This document shows, one piece after another, positions 5,383 through 5,786 of a DNA stretch of 5,786 nucleotides. This stretch comes from Treponema sp. (GTDB taxonomy: Bacteria > Spirochaetota > Spirochaetia > Treponematales > Breznakiellaceae): positions 1 through 5,786 of the forward strand of contig JAISPY010000280.1 in NCBI GenBank assembly GCA_031274565.1, written 5' to 3'. Made by a program: the position numbers and the translations under genes. The notes beneath the pieces were generated by a model. It was not told where the DNA came from. It saw nothing but the letters and a program-made list of their open reading frames with translations, and did not search any database. The first letter of the stretch is position 1; each line of letters opens with the position of its first letter.

Positions 5383-5786
5383 TTAGACAACTTCTTTCCA
5401 ACATTGCGGGTCGGCGCTGTAGGCGTTACGGGTATAGCCATACGCTACAGCGGGACAGCCCCGGCAAAACCGGATAAGCTCACATTTTGAACATTTCTCA
5501 AACGCTCCAAAATTGCGGTATTTGTCCATCTGCTCACTCAAAAAAACCTCGGAGCATCTATCGGTAAACACGTTACCAATAACGCTATCCATACGGCGGC
5601 AGGCATATATATCACCTTTGGGGAGTATCGTCAAATGGGAAATACCGCAGTTACAACCGTCATAAATAACATCATCGTCTAAATTATCGGGAATGGTAAA
5701 CAAACCTTTTTCATGGAGATACAACGTCCAAAGATGGTCTTTCAAATTAAAAACCGTACCGCTGTCCTTGTAATGTTCAAACTTTT
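5383..5786 (-). CDS. Radical SAM/SPASM protein, C-terminal part (possibly an ACGX-system peptide maturase), partial
   Basis: The last 133 codons are present; the frame stays open through the right edge, so a start at the TTG at 5745 would be artificial. The fragment shows a SPASM domain that binds auxiliary iron-sulfur clusters. In fragment numbering, C46-x10-G57-x4-C62 (GDIYAC) is followed by C98-x2-C101-x5-C107-x2-C110 (KCSKCELIRFCRGC) and C128 in DPQCW; C44 and C77 are extra. The catalytic CxxxCxxC motif lies outside. Such proteins commonly oxidise side chains of ribosomally made peptides or activate sulfatases. The run YDGCNCGISHLTILPKGDIY and the HLWTLYLHEKGLF segment match my memory of the maturase of the ACGX-repeat peptide system; this finer assignment is uncertain. 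No precursor gene is visible in the window. It is followed 12 nt later by the nitroreductase. Confidence 0.85.
   Translation of the reverse strand, partial: KFEHYKDSGTVFNLKDHLWTLYLHEKGLFTIPDNLDDDVIYDGCNCGISHLTILPKGDIYACRRMDSVIGNVFTDRCSEVFLSEQMDKYRNFGAFEKCSKCELIRFCRGCPAVAYGYTRNAYSADPQCWKEVV

Overview
The window most likely comes from a spirochaete of the genus Treponema, possibly one from an insect gut. This rests on recognition rather than a search: the methionyl-tRNA synthetase has a treponeme-like N-terminus and C-terminal tail, it is followed by a FemX-type gene, and intergenic debris surrounds both. A related host cannot be excluded.

Layout. Positions 1-81 hold the first 27 codons of a minus-strand gene that leaves the window; it resembles the start of a type IIG/ISP-like restriction-modification methyltransferase. 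Positions 82-412 hold its probable promoter and a dyad, but no convincing gene. Positions 413-863 (minus) are a decayed gene of about 150 codons with two 1-base frameshifts and one in-frame stop; I do not recognise its family. A good sigma-70 promoter at 995-1023 lies so close to metG that the metG message should be nearly leaderless.

The core is a two-gene operon on the plus strand: metG (1032-3290) and a FemX/FemAB aminoacyl-tRNA-dependent ligase (3290-4420). Their stop and start codons overlap (taGTG), which implies translational coupling. One gene charges a tRNA, and the other belongs to a family that spends charged tRNAs on peptidoglycan cross-bridges.

Positions 4415-4571 (minus) are a second gene remnant, beginning MSTDWYPP, with an intact Shine-Dalgarno sequence, two compensating frameshifts and a Trp-to-amber change. 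Just upstream lies an array of three 21-bp repeats (4585-4647).

The right end is visibly richer in A+T and carries a minus-strand operon: the C-terminal end of a radical SAM/SPASM protein (5383 to the right edge), then 12 nt later a nitroreductase (4786-5370). The SPASM tail resembles radical SAM maturases of peptide natural products (RiPPs). A precursor gene, if there is one, would lie beyond the right edge.
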